Below are positions 1 through 8,804 of a stretch of 64,000 nt of DNA, piece after piece. This DNA comes from Mycolicibacterium sp. P9-22 (GTDB taxonomy: Bacteria > Actinomycetota > Actinomycetes > Mycobacteriales > Mycobacteriaceae). Every line of letters begins with the position of its first letter. The first letter of the stretch is position 1. Both the position numbers and the translations under genes were made by a program. The stretch covers positions 186,001-250,000 of the forward strand of contig NZ_NPKP01000003.1 of assembly GCF_008329585.1 (NCBI RefSeq), in the 5' to 3' direction. The notes under the pieces are model-generated. The model was not told where the DNA came from. It did no database searches and saw nothing but the letters and a program-made list of their open reading frames with translations.

Positions 1-937
1 TGAACGCCCATTGCAGTTCGATGGCGTCCTCCATGGCCGAGCAGCCGCCCTGCCCGATATCGGGTGTGGTGTTGTGCGCCGCGTCGCCCAGTACGGCGAC
101 CCGGCCCTTGACCCAGGTGTGGAACGGATCCAGATCCAGGATCTCCACCCGGTTGGTGGTCTGCGGGTCCAGCTTGTCGATGAGGGTCTGTACCCCGGGA
201 GCCCAGTCCGCGAAGTGACCGCGCAACACCTCGCGTGCGGTCCCCCGCTCGTACGGGGCACCCTCGGGTTCGACGACATCGAAGAAGAAGTAGAACCGCC
301 CGCCGGCCACCGGCATCACCGAGACCCGTTTGCCTTCACCGACATACGTGGTCCACTCGGTGGCAGGACCGATCGCGTCATCGGTGTCGACGAGGCCGTT
401 GAAGTTGACGTACCCCGCGTAGCGGCGGGCCACCGGGCCGCCGAGCACATACTCGCGGGTGATCGAACTGGCACCGTCGGCGCCGATGATCACGTCCGCG
501 GTCACGGTGGTGCCGTCGGCGAAGGTCGCCGTCGCGGCATCGGGACCGTCGGTGACGCTGACCATCTTCATCCCGAAGTTGATGTCATCGATGCCGTAGG
601 CCTGCATCAGCATCGACTGCAGTTCGGCGCGGGCGATCGGGTACGGGCGCTGCCCCACCTCGTCGATCAGCGGCTGCATGGAGAAGCGGCACATGGTCTC
701 ACCGGTGTGCGCGTCGATATAGCTCATGGTCTCGACGATGCCGCCGAGCTGCGCCGTCTCTTCCTGTAGGCCAAGGTAATTGAGGCATTTCACTCCGTTG
801 GACCACACCGAGATGGCGGCGCCGACCGGCTTGTTCTCGGTGACCCGCTCGTAGACCTCGGTCTCGATGCCGATCTGGCGCAGAGCGATGGCGGCACTCA
901 TTCCACCCATACCCGCGCCGATGATCACGACCTTCAC
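1..937 (-). CDS. hpxO: FAD-dependent urate hydroxylase (HpxO type), C-terminus cut by window edge
   Basis: Flavoprotein monooxygenase predicted to hydroxylate urate to 5-hydroxyisourate in the cytoplasm. About 312 residues are visible. The N-terminus has the dinucleotide fold KVVIIGAGMGGMSAAIAL, and near the visible end is the second FAD motif LGDAAHNTTPDIGQGG, which is typical of HpxO rather than of general salicylate-type hydroxylases. The GTG start at 937 lies two bases after the stop of the hydroxyisourate hydrolase gene, so the two are co-transcribed. The neighbours carry out the next two steps of the same pathway, which supports the urate assignment over other aromatic hydroxylases. The stop codon lies beyond base 1. 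There is no sign of a cofactor-independent uricase (Uox) in the visible part of the locus. Confidence 0.85.
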   Translation of the reverse strand, partial: MKVVIIGAGMGGMSAAIALRQIGIETEVYERVTENKPVGAAISVWSNGVKCLNYLGLQEETAQLGGIVETMSYIDAHTGETMCRFSMQPLIDEVGQRPYPIARAELQSMLMQAYGIDDINFGMKMVSVTDGPDAATATFADGTTVTADVIIGADGASSITREYVLGGPVARRYAGYVNFNGLVDTDDAIGPATEWTTYVGEGKRVSVMPVAGGRFYFFFDVVEPEGAPYERGTAREVLRGHFADWAPGVQTLIDKLDPQTTNRVEILDLDPFHTWVKGRVAVLGDAAHNTTPDIGQGGCSAMEDAIELQWAF

Positions 938-939
938 GT

Positions 940-1254
940 TCAGCTCCCTCGATAGGTGGAGTAGGCGTAGGGGGACAGCAGCAGCGGCACGTGATGATGG
1001 CCTGCGGCGTCGGTGATCTCGAAAGCGATCACGACCTCCGGGTAGAAGCCGGTCACCCCGTGCTCGGTGAAGTACGTGGCGGTGTCGAACCGCAGCCGGT
1101 AGATCCCGGCCGCCAGGTCACCGCCCAGGCCGGCGACGCGGCCGTCGGCATCGGTGATTCCGGTGGCGATGACGCCATCGGCGGTCAGGGTGACAGCCAC
1201 GCCCACCGCGGGCTTGCCGGTGGTGGCGTCGAGGACATGGGTTGAGAGCGTCAT
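940..1254 (-). CDS. hiuH: 5-hydroxyisourate hydrolase (transthyretin-like)
   Basis: Hydrolyses 5-hydroxyisourate to OHCU, the second step of urate degradation. The 104-residue protein is the usual length for the family. It opens with MTLSTHVLDATTGKPA, which carries the conserved His of the HVLD motif, and ends with the family signature YRGS. The frame is open upstream to about 1413, but ATG 1254 gives the standard N-terminus. It sits between the urate hydroxylase (2-base gap downstream) and the OHCU decarboxylase gene on the same strand, so gene order matches reaction order. Confidence 0.93.
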   Translation of the reverse strand: MTLSTHVLDATTGKPAVGVAVTLTADGVIATGITDADGRVAGLGGDLAAGIYRLRFDTATYFTEHGVTGFYPEVVIAFEITDAAGHHHVPLLLSPYAYSTYRGS

Positions 1255-1399
1255 GGGACAACCCTGCCAACCTCTGGCCGTGGATGGGTGGATTTGCGCC
1301 CGAGCCTCCGCCAGGCCCGCCAGATTGCAGTTGTCGAGGGAAAGTTCGAGTAAGCATCCCGATAACCGCAATCTCGCGCCAATGCGCTGTACCGCAGCC

Positions 1400-1906
1400 T
1401 CATGTCGGCTCACTCAGTAGACGCTCCAGGCGCAGCCTGTTGATCTTGGACAGCTCGTTGCGCATGACCCGGCGCTCGGTCTCCGGATCGTTGTCGAGCC
1501 GGTCGGTCAGGATGTCCAGCAGTTCATCGGCCGAGCGACCGCTGGCGCACACCAGGTAGACGTAGCCGAACCTGGCCTCGTATTCGCGGTTCTTCTCTGC
1601 CAGTGCGGTTTTCACCGCATCGCCGGCGTCGGCCACCCGGGCTTGCTCGCGGGCCGACGACGGGCTGTGCGCCGCCGAGACCGAAGCCCCGATACGAGGG
1701 TGGCCGTCGAGGGCGGCGTCGATCTCGGCATCGGGGAGCTCGGCGAGCACCCGGTCGGCCCGGTCGTAGAGCGCCTCGGGGTCCCGGAACGGCGAACCCG
1801 CCACCACCCGTCGTGCCCAGATCGTCGATGAGCACACCTCGAACAGCAGGTGCATCCGTTGCCGGTCGGACAGCGCGTTGAAACCCTCCAGTCCGATCGC
1901 TTTCAC
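1400..1906 (-). CDS. uraD: OHCU decarboxylase (UraD)
   Basis: Decarboxylates 2-oxo-4-hydroxy-4-carboxy-5-ureidoimidazoline to S-allantoin, the third step of urate degradation. It has 168 residues, the normal size of the free-standing enzyme. The catalytic His is present in GHPRIG (His69), followed by the SAREQ segment (84-88) and the conserved EARFGYVYLVCASGRSADELL region just after residue 109. The GTG start at 1906 overlaps the stop of the upstream permease gene (GTGA), which chooses this start over the longer open frame reaching 2053. It is the second OHCU-decarboxylase-type domain of the operon; the other is fused to the permease, and this one keeps the catalytic residues. Confidence 0.92.
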   Translation of the reverse strand: MKAIGLEGFNALSDRQRMHLLFEVCSSTIWARRVVAGSPFRDPEALYDRADRVLAELPDAEIDAALDGHPRIGASVSAAHSPSSAREQARVADAGDAVKTALAEKNREYEARFGYVYLVCASGRSADELLDILTDRLDNDPETERRVMRNELSKINRLRLERLLSEPT

Positions 1907-3834
1907 GAGAGTTCGTTGAGCCTGCCGAACCGCGCAGCGGCAATGGGATTGGCATCGGCGACCAGATCGGTGAAGCGGTAGTTGGCGATCTTGGCCACCT
2001 CGATCAGCGCATAGGCCTTCTCGGTCGCCGCGGAGTTGTCGATCCGCGACCAACCATTGCGCAGCACCCTATCGAAGCGCTCGGTCTCCCGGGCACAGAT
2101 GATCAGCGGGAAACCGAAGTGTTCGCGATAGGCCGCGGCCAGGCCCACGACGTCTTGGTGGTCGTCCTCGTCGAGATTGCTCAGCGCCACATGGTCGACC
2201 GCCAGCACCTGACCGGTCTCGTCCTCGGCGCCCAGATCGTGGAAGGCGTTGAGCAGTTCCTGCTGCTGCTCGGTGGTGCCGGTGAGCACCGCGTCCTGGA
2301 ACGCCTCCCGCAGCGCGGCGGTGTCGGCGAACGGCCGCTGTGCGTAGGCGCGGTCGGCGGCCCATGCGACGTCCTGCACGACGTGCCCGAACACCTCGGT
2401 GAAACGCTCCCGGGTCATGGTGTTGACCTCGTCGAGGGAGATCGAGCCGCCGCCGGCCACCCGGGGTCCCTTCTTCCCGAGGTGAAAGAACACGATGTTG
2501 AGCACGATCGCGGTGATGGCGCCGGTGCTGATACCGCTGCCGAACAGGATGTCCAGTCCCGCGGGCAGTGCCGAGGAGATCCCCGGGTAGGACGTCACCA
2601 GCAGCGCCAGCGCCAGGCTGGTGGTCACGATGATGACGTTGCGGTGGTCGGTGAAGTCGACCTTGCCGAGTGTCTGGATACCGACGACCGCGACGGTGGC
2701 GAACAGCACCAGGGCCGCGCCACCGAGCACCGGATTCGGGATGGACGCCACGATCGCGGCCACCTTGGGCAGGAAGCCCAGCATGATCATGATGACGCCG
2801 GCCGCGGCGACCACCCACCGGCTCTTCACCCCGGTGAGCCGCACCAGGCCGACGTTCTCGGAGAACGCGGTGTAGGGGAACGAGTTGAAGATGCCGCCGA
2901 TGGTGGTGGCGACACCGTCGGCGCGCAGCACGTTGCCGATGTCGGAGGGGCGGACCCGCTTCCCGACGATCTCGCCGGTGGCCAGTGTGCTGCCGGTGGA
3001 TTCCACCGCGATGATCATCATCACGATGATCATCGTGATGATCGCAACGATGTCGAACTTGGGCATGCCGAACACGAATGGCGGGGTGAAACCGAACATC
3101 GAGGCGGCGCCGACCCGGTCGAAGTTCATGTCGCCCAGCGCGAAGGCCACCGCACAGCCCGCGATGAGACCAAGCAGCACGGCGATAGTGGACATGAACC
3201 CGCGGAAGATCCGCTGGATCGCGACGATCACGGCGATGGTGCCCAGCGCATAGAGCACCCAGCGCAGGTTGGTGGGGTCGGGCTCGTGGGTCGCCGGATT
3301 GGTCACCGCGTCCAGCGCGCCGATGGGCACCAGGCACAGTCCGATGATGGTGATGAGCGTGCCGGTCACCACGGGAGGGAAGAATTTGAGCAGCCTGACG
3401 AAGACGGGTGCTATCAGGAAGGTGAAGACGCCGGCGACGATCACCGCGCCGTAGACGTAGAGCAGGCTCGCGGTCCCGCCGCCGTGGGCCAGTCCGATCG
3501 CGATGATCGGCGCAACTCCTGCGAACGTCACGCCCTGCAGCAGCGGCAGCCGCACCCCGACGTTCTTGAACCCGACCGCCTGGATGATCGAGGCCACACC
3601 GCAGGTGAAGAGGTCGGCGGTGATGAGCATGACGAGCTCTTCACCGGACAGCCCCAGCGCGTTGGCGATCAGGATCGGGACCAGCACCGCGCCCGCGTAG
3701 AACGCGACGACGTGCTGGAACCCGTAGGCGGCCAGCTTCGGGAGGGGAAGCACCTCGTCAACGGGGTGCACGCGCTTGCGCTGGGGTTTGGTGGGTGCCG
3801 ACATGGGAACAGGATCGGGCAGCTTCGCTCTCAT
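1903..3834 (-). CDS. NCS2 nucleobase permease fused to an OHCU-decarboxylase-like domain
   Basis: Residues about 30-460 form a nucleobase:cation symporter-2 (xanthine/uracil/urate permease) with many hydrophobic helices. Residues about 465-643 (from ISLDEVNTM to the end) match the OHCU decarboxylase family, including the REHFGFPLIICARE segment. In this fused domain the canonical AHPDL is AFHDL (His532 shifted by one position) and the SxEQ element is missing, so activity is doubtful. The start was placed at ATG 3834 because AGGA lies six bases upstream; ATG 3804 (MSAPTKPQ) is the alternative. The stop overlaps uraD by four bases. Expected role: uptake of urate or xanthine for the pathway encoded downstream. 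The decarboxylase-like tail would face the cytosol and could help channel intermediates (inference). Confidence 0.87.
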   Translation of the reverse strand: MRAKLPDPVPMSAPTKPQRKRVHPVDEVLPLPKLAAYGFQHVVAFYAGAVLVPILIANALGLSGEELVMLITADLFTCGVASIIQAVGFKNVGVRLPLLQGVTFAGVAPIIAIGLAHGGGTASLLYVYGAVIVAGVFTFLIAPVFVRLLKFFPPVVTGTLITIIGLCLVPIGALDAVTNPATHEPDPTNLRWVLYALGTIAVIVAIQRIFRGFMSTIAVLLGLIAGCAVAFALGDMNFDRVGAASMFGFTPPFVFGMPKFDIVAIITMIIVMMIIAVESTGSTLATGEIVGKRVRPSDIGNVLRADGVATTIGGIFNSFPYTAFSENVGLVRLTGVKSRWVVAAAGVIMIMLGFLPKVAAIVASIPNPVLGGAALVLFATVAVVGIQTLGKVDFTDHRNVIIVTTSLALALLVTSYPGISSALPAGLDILFGSGISTGAITAIVLNIVFFHLGKKGPRVAGGGSISLDEVNTMTRERFTEVFGHVVQDVAWAADRAYAQRPFADTAALREAFQDAVLTGTTEQQQELLNAFHDLGAEDETGQVLAVDHVALSNLDEDDHQDVVGLAAAYREHFGFPLIICARETERFDRVLRNGWSRIDNSAATEKAYALIEVAKIANYRFTDLVADANPIAAARFGRLNELS

Positions 3835-3962
3835 CCGGTGTCCTGCGCGTTGCGGCGATGTTGCCGCTGGACCGCGGCGGGCCCGGACCATCGATGGAAT
3901 CGATGAGGTTGATCAAAAGTCATCGTTGGACGTGATCTGGGCGCACTGGTGTGATGGTTGGC

Positions 3963-4388
3963 ATGAAGCACTCACTGAGGCGTTCCGTCGCGACCCTCGC
4001 CCTCGCCGTCGTCGCCGGCACGGCGTGTGCCCTCGAGGCGGGCGTCGCCCGGGCCGATGACGAACCCACGGCGGGGGTGACGCGCACCGAGTTGCAGCGA
4101 TTGCCCGCGCCGGACCCGGGCTACGAGGTCTTCCAGACCCGCACCGAGATCCCGGTGGGCACCCGATCCGGCAGGCATTCCCATCCCGGACCGGAGGTGG
4201 GCTACATCGTGACCGGCGATATCGAGTTCCGGTTCGACGACCGACCGACGCAGCATGTGCACACCGGGGACCCGTTCCTCATCCCGGCCGGAGTGATCCA
4301 CGATGCGGTCAACGTGGGAGAGGTACGCACGCTGATGTTGTCCACCTACGTCATCCCGGCCGGGCAGCCGCTGGTGGACATGCACTGA
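3963..4388 (+). CDS. Exported cupin-domain protein
   Basis: A 141-residue protein with an N-terminal signal peptide (positively charged MKHSLRRS, hydrophobic stretch, A-x-A site near ARADDEP) followed by one cupin barrel. The metal-binding motif is visible as RSGRHSHPGPEVGYIVTGDIEF in two adjoining parts, with the second cupin motif GDPFLIPAGVIHDAVN. Small exported cupins of this kind are common in mycobacteria and have no assigned substrate. ATG 3963 is preferred over upstream in-frame starts because it begins the signal peptide. It stands alone, divergent from the urate operon and convergent with the next gene (5-base gap). Confidence 0.75.
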   Translation: MKHSLRRSVATLALAVVAGTACALEAGVARADDEPTAGVTRTELQRLPAPDPGYEVFQTRTEIPVGTRSGRHSHPGPEVGYIVTGDIEFRFDDRPTQHVHTGDPFLIPAGVIHDAVNVGEVRTLMLSTYVIPAGQPLVDMH

Positions 4389-4393
4389 CGTGA

Positions 4394-5995
4394 TCAGAGC
4401 TCGTCCGGATGCGGTGCGGCGACGTCATCCCATCCGCCGATCTGGAAGCGCAACTGCGCCACCAGCGCATCCCAGTCCTCGAACCGGGAGACCTCGGTGA
4501 GTGGGCGGCCCAAATCGGTCACCACCAGCACCGCCGGGTCGGGGCCGTCCCGGTAGTCCAGCAGTACCGCGCGGTCATGATCGGCTTCCAGCACCATCAG
4601 TCGGTCCGCGCCGGGATGGCGCTGCCCCCATGGTGTTTCGCCCGGAGGAAACTCGATCCGGTCCGACAACTCGGCGAGGCTCACGATGTATTCCATCGGC
4701 ACCGGGAACCGCATCACCTCGGTCCGGTCATCGGCCGTCCCCACGAACCTCGATGCGACGCCACCACCGTTCTTGGCCCGCCACAACGTGATCAGTCCGG
4801 CGGGCAACGTCACCCCGAGCCGGGCGTGGGTGGCGGCCACCAGATCATCGTCGGCGCCATGTTCGGCCGCGCCGGCGTTGGCGTGGAAGGGATGTGCGGA
4901 GCCCGCACCCCAGAAGCGGCGTGCCCGGTGATCCTGAGCAGCCTCGCTCAGCGGCGCGCCGAGTGGGCGTGTGGGCGCCGTGTCACGCGACCTGGTTCGG
5001 TCGCGGCGCAGCGCGGCGAAGAAGGTGTCGAAATCGTCGAAGGCGATATCGACGGGGTCCTCGTCGTATTTGTCGTAGTCGACGATCAGCACCCGCGGCA
5101 CGGGTCCGCGCGAGTAGTCCAGCAGCGTCATATCGCCGTAGCGGGCCTGCAGGATGATCTGCTGGTCGGCCCCGGCCGGGATCTCGTCGGGATCGTCGGT
5201 GAAGTCGTGGTAATGCTCGGTGACCGTGCGCAGCGTCTCGACCGGAGCCAACTGCGAATAGTCGATGGAGAAGGCGCCGCGCCAGTCGTCGTACACCGGC
5301 TGCGGGTCGGCCTTCAACGGCACATAGAGCCAGTCGACGTACCCGCCGTTGTGCACGCCGTACAGCGTGCGCAAGGTATCGGGTAGCCGTACCCCCAGCC
5401 GCTGCTCCGCGGCCGCGATCATGTCCTCGCGCGCTGCCAGTGGCGGTCGTACGACGGCCTCCCCACGCTTCTCCAGCGCAGTGCGGGCCGCGTTGACCCG
5501 CCAATAGCCCGGTGAGACGAAAAATGTATCGACGGCGAGCGGCGTCGGGTCGACATCGACCTCGGCCTCTTCGGTGTGGGTGGCGGCCTCGATCGGCACC
5601 GGTGCCTTTTCGATGCGGATGATGACTGCGCTGAGTGCCGCCCCGATACCGAACAGAACCAGCGCCGCGACAACGTCACCGGCCGACAGTGCCGCCAACG
5701 GTCGGTACCCACCGACCAGACGGCCCAGACCCAGGCCCAGCAGATAGAGCACCGCGGCCAGCACCGCCTGGATCGGCAGCGTCACCATCGTCGCCGCCAC
5801 GATCTGTTTCACTCCGCCGGCACGCCAGGCGGCCGTCCAGGCATTCCATTTGCCGAGCGCGTACAGCACGGTGAATGGCGGCGTTGCCAGCGCAACAACC
5901 CACGGCGACCGGTGCAACCAGCCCGCGGCGATCATGACGATGACGATGGTCAGGGCCGCCGTGATTCTGGCGTAGCCGCCGCGCGTGGATGTCAA
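4394..5995 (-). CDS. Membrane protein with two SMI1/KNR4-type (SUKH) domains
   Basis: A 533-residue protein. The first ~150 residues contain about four hydrophobic segments; the rest is soluble and contains two copies of the SMI1/KNR4 fold. Each copy shows the family's pattern: EQRLGVRLPDTLRTLYGVHNGG followed by DYSQ and LLDYSRG in the first, HARLGVTLPAGLITLWRAKNGGG (in two parts) and LLDYRDG in the second. SUKH-superfamily proteins include many immunity proteins of contact-dependent toxin systems, but no toxin gene is adjacent here. The start is TTG 5995, chosen for the GGGAGGA ribosome site about five bases upstream. Function unknown. Confidence 0.7.
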   Translation of the reverse strand: MTSTRGGYARITAALTIVIVMIAAGWLHRSPWVVALATPPFTVLYALGKWNAWTAAWRAGGVKQIVAATMVTLPIQAVLAAVLYLLGLGLGRLVGGYRPLAALSAGDVVAALVLFGIGAALSAVIIRIEKAPVPIEAATHTEEAEVDVDPTPLAVDTFFVSPGYWRVNAARTALEKRGEAVVRPPLAAREDMIAAAEQRLGVRLPDTLRTLYGVHNGGYVDWLYVPLKADPQPVYDDWRGAFSIDYSQLAPVETLRTVTEHYHDFTDDPDEIPAGADQQIILQARYGDMTLLDYSRGPVPRVLIVDYDKYDEDPVDIAFDDFDTFFAALRRDRTRSRDTAPTRPLGAPLSEAAQDHRARRFWGAGSAHPFHANAGAAEHGADDDLVAATHARLGVTLPAGLITLWRAKNGGGVASRFVGTADDRTEVMRFPVPMEYIVSLAELSDRIEFPPGETPWGQRHPGADRLMVLEADHDRAVLLDYRDGPDPAVLVVTDLGRPLTEVSRFEDWDALVAQLRFQIGGWDDVAAPHPDEL

Positions 5996-6057
5996 CCGGT
6001 CCTCCCGTCCCGGCGGATATTCTTCCCGATATCTCCGGTGACGTCGGATGCCGGGGT

Positions 6058-7170
6058 CTAGTGATCGTGCAGGATCACCCCGCGGATGTTGCGGCCGTCG
6101 CGCATGTCCTGGTAGCCCTCGTTGACCTCGGCGAGTTTGTACTCGTGGGTGACGGTCTCGTCGAGCAGCAACTTGCCCTCGCGGTACAGCGACAGCAGCC
6201 TGGGGATGTCCGCACGCGGATTGGCCTCCCCGTAGAGGCTGCCCAGCAGCCGCTTCTGGAACAGCGTGAACATCATCATCCCCAGCGTGGGAGCGTTGTC
6301 GGCCATCGTCGACAGTGCCGTCATGACGACGGCGCCGCCCTTGCGGATGATGTTGGCGGCGTCCTCCAACATCGCGCCCTCCAGCAGGCCGACGGTCAGG
6401 ATGGCCGAATCCGCCATCACCCCGCGGGTCAACTCGGCGACCAGTGCGGTCGCTTCGGGCAATGAGGTGACGAAATGGGTGGCCCCGAACCGGAAAGCCA
6501 AGTCCCGCTTGGATTCCACCGGCTCGACGACGATGATCTTCTCCGCACCCGCAAGACGCGCCCCCTGCACCGCACCGCTGCCGATACCGCCGAGCCCGAT
6601 GATCACCACGGTGTCACCGGGTGCGACATCCGCGGTGTTGACCGCGGAACCCCAGCCGGTGGTCACACCGCAGCCCAGCAGACAGGCCCGGGACAGCGGG
6701 ATGTCATCGTCGATCTTCACGATGGACGCCTCGGGCACGGTCCCGTATTGGGAGAACGTGCCGACCAGGGCCATCACGCCGATGTTCTGGTCCCGCGCCC
6801 GGCGCCGGTAGGTGCCGTCGAGTTGGGTGCCCGCCATGATCATGGCGCCGAGGTCACAGAGGTTCTGGTGGCCGGTCGAACAGAACCGGCAGCGTCCGCA
6901 TGCCGGCAGGAACGAGGCCACCACGTGATCGCCGGGTGCGAGCCCGAGGACGCCGGGCCCGACCTCGCGCACGATCCCGGCACCCTCGTGACCGCCGATC
7001 AGCGGCAGCGGGGCGGGCAGGTCACCGGTGCGGATGTGTTCGTCGGAGTGGCACAGCCCGGTCGCCTCCCAGGCCACCAGCACCTCACCGTCGCCCGGCG
7101 GATCGAGATCGATCTCCTCAACGGTCCAGTCGCCGCCGTACTCCCACAGAATCGCCGCGTTGGTCTTCAT
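6058..7170 (-). CDS. NDMA-dependent zinc alcohol dehydrogenase (MDR family)
   Basis: A 370-residue medium-chain dehydrogenase predicted to oxidise alcohols with a tightly held nicotinamide cofactor. Visible features: catalytic zinc ligands Cys40 (GLCHSDEH) and His61 (GGHEGAG), the structural zinc cysteines 91, 94, 97 and 105, and the Rossmann motif GLGGIGSGA from residue 192. The PRADIPRLLSLYREGKL region and overall layout match the mycobacterial NDMA-dependent subfamily rather than formaldehyde dehydrogenases. It is flanked by unrelated genes on the same strand with no tight overlap, so it may be its own unit. The physiological substrate cannot be told from sequence. Confidence 0.82.
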   Translation of the reverse strand: MKTNAAILWEYGGDWTVEEIDLDPPGDGEVLVAWEATGLCHSDEHIRTGDLPAPLPLIGGHEGAGIVREVGPGVLGLAPGDHVVASFLPACGRCRFCSTGHQNLCDLGAMIMAGTQLDGTYRRRARDQNIGVMALVGTFSQYGTVPEASIVKIDDDIPLSRACLLGCGVTTGWGSAVNTADVAPGDTVVIIGLGGIGSGAVQGARLAGAEKIIVVEPVESKRDLAFRFGATHFVTSLPEATALVAELTRGVMADSAILTVGLLEGAMLEDAANIIRKGGAVVMTALSTMADNAPTLGMMMFTLFQKRLLGSLYGEANPRADIPRLLSLYREGKLLLDETVTHEYKLAEVNEGYQDMRDGRNIRGVILHDH

Positions 7171-7220
7171 GCGGCCGAGTGTAGGAACCGCGCAGGTCTA
7201 CCGTGGCCGAATCGCCACGA

Positions 7221-8765
7221 TCACCACCGGCCCCGGAGGCGGTCGCGAAGGTTGCGCCCGTCGGGGTCGTAGATCATCCGGTAGGCGGGACTTGCCCACA
7301 GCCGGGTGAACCGGCTGGGCCGCTCGGGCCGGTGCGGGCGCAGCCTGCCCGGCGGGCGCGGGCCGCTGCGCCCCGAGGCGTGCCAGGCTTCCAGCGCGTC
7401 TGCGGCCGCGATGATTTCGGCGACCGCCGTGCGCGGATCGGCCAGTCCGCCGTCCTCGCTGCCGTCCTCGGCGCGATCGAGGTGCTCACGCAGCAGGCGC
7501 AGCCGCAGCTCGCGCGCGAAGTCACCGTGCTCGTCCAGCACGGCGCAGGACAACTCGCTGTCGTGCGTCCACGACCGCCGGTTGAAGTTGTCACTGCCGA
7601 CGCTGGCCCAGGTGTCGTCCACCGTGCAGACCTTGGCGTGCACGTACACCGGTGTACCGGAGTGGTTTTCGAGATCGAACACGTGCACCCGCTCCGGGCT
7701 CACCCGGCTGCACGCCCGGACCGCTTCGTGGCGGCCGATCTGGTTGGGCGGCAATGCGAATCGTCCGTCGACATCGGGGTATCGCGGCACCACCGCGACC
7801 AGATGCAATTCCGGGTTGTCCTGCAGGGCTCGCGCCAGCAGCGTCGCCACCCGTTTCGACCACAGGTACTGGTCCTCCAGATAGATCAGCTGGCGGGCCT
7901 GGCCCAGCGCCTTGCTGTATCCGCGTGCGATGCTGCGTTCGCCCAGCGGAGCGAAGTCGTACTCGAAATGCGCGTCGGGGTAGGTGCGTAAAACCTGCAC
8001 CGCGTGCGGTCCGCACGGCGGCGGATCGGGTGGCCGTTCGGGCAGTGTGCCGGCGTCCAGGTCGGCGCCGCGCAGCTTGTCGCGCAGGTAGGCGATCGGG
8101 TTGAGCATGTCCAGCGGCGCGGGATCGTCCCACCGCTCCCGGAACGAGACGTCCAGCGCGCCGACGACGGGGCCCTGCAATCGCAGTTGCACGTCGTGCC
8201 ACGGTGGGTGCTCGCCGTAGTGCTTCGCCATCTGTACGGCCTGCGGGTCACCGTGATGGTCCGCGTCGTCACGCCGGGAATGGCACAGGTCGATGCCGCC
8301 GGCGAACGCGACATCGCGTTCGGGAGCGCCGGGGTGCCGGATCACCACCAGTTTCTGGTGGTGTGAGCCGCCGAAACGGACGCGTTGGTCGAGGAGCACT
8401 TCGCCGCCGGCCTGCTCGATCGCCTCGCCGAGGTGCCGATTCTCTTCCTCGCTGTAGGCGAACTTGTCCAGATGCGATCGCCACATCAGGCCCTTGACCA
8501 CCACGCCACGCTCGGCGGCGTGGCAGAGCAGCTCGCCGATGGTCGGGCCGTTGTCACGCAGCAGCTGGTCGGGGTCGCCCCGCCAATCGGTGAAGAACAC
8601 GTAGTCACCGGCGCGCAGCGCCTCGACCTCCGTCGCCAACTGGTCGAAATATGTGGACCCGTGAATCAGCGGTACGGCCAGGTTGTCGGTGCACCAGGCC
8701 GGCAGGTCGGTATGCGGGTTGCCGCGTTCCTGCGCCGTGAGGAACCATCGCGCGAAATCGGGCAT
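7221..8765 (-). CDS. Phospholipase D family protein
   Basis: A 514-residue protein with two HKD active-site motifs: HHQKLVVIRH at about 135-144 and HAKVCTVDDTWASVGSDNFN at 376-395, as expected for the PLD superfamily. The two motifs are about 240 residues apart, as in bacterial phospholipase D and cardiolipin synthase-like enzymes. No signal peptide or membrane segment is obvious, so a cytosolic phosphodiesterase is likely; phospholipid or nucleic acid substrates are both possible. The C-terminal tail is rich in Arg and Pro. It lies 39 bases after the ipdC gene on the same strand but does not belong to the steroid set by family. Confidence 0.82.
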   Translation of the reverse strand: MPDFARWFLTAQERGNPHTDLPAWCTDNLAVPLIHGSTYFDQLATEVEALRAGDYVFFTDWRGDPDQLLRDNGPTIGELLCHAAERGVVVKGLMWRSHLDKFAYSEEENRHLGEAIEQAGGEVLLDQRVRFGGSHHQKLVVIRHPGAPERDVAFAGGIDLCHSRRDDADHHGDPQAVQMAKHYGEHPPWHDVQLRLQGPVVGALDVSFRERWDDPAPLDMLNPIAYLRDKLRGADLDAGTLPERPPDPPPCGPHAVQVLRTYPDAHFEYDFAPLGERSIARGYSKALGQARQLIYLEDQYLWSKRVATLLARALQDNPELHLVAVVPRYPDVDGRFALPPNQIGRHEAVRACSRVSPERVHVFDLENHSGTPVYVHAKVCTVDDTWASVGSDNFNRRSWTHDSELSCAVLDEHGDFARELRLRLLREHLDRAEDGSEDGGLADPRTAVAEIIAAADALEAWHASGRSGPRPPGRLRPHRPERPSRFTRLWASPAYRMIYDPDGRNLRDRLRGRW

Positions 8766-8804
8766 CCCGAGCGGGTACCCGAAAAGCGGGCCCGCCGAAC
8801 GGCG

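Noticed and set aside
2119..3906. Long + strand open frame of 595 codons opposite the permease gene
   Set aside because: The translation is a His/Asp/Gly-rich repeat-like sequence typical of antisense frames in GC-rich DNA; the minus strand encodes a clear permease and UraD domain.
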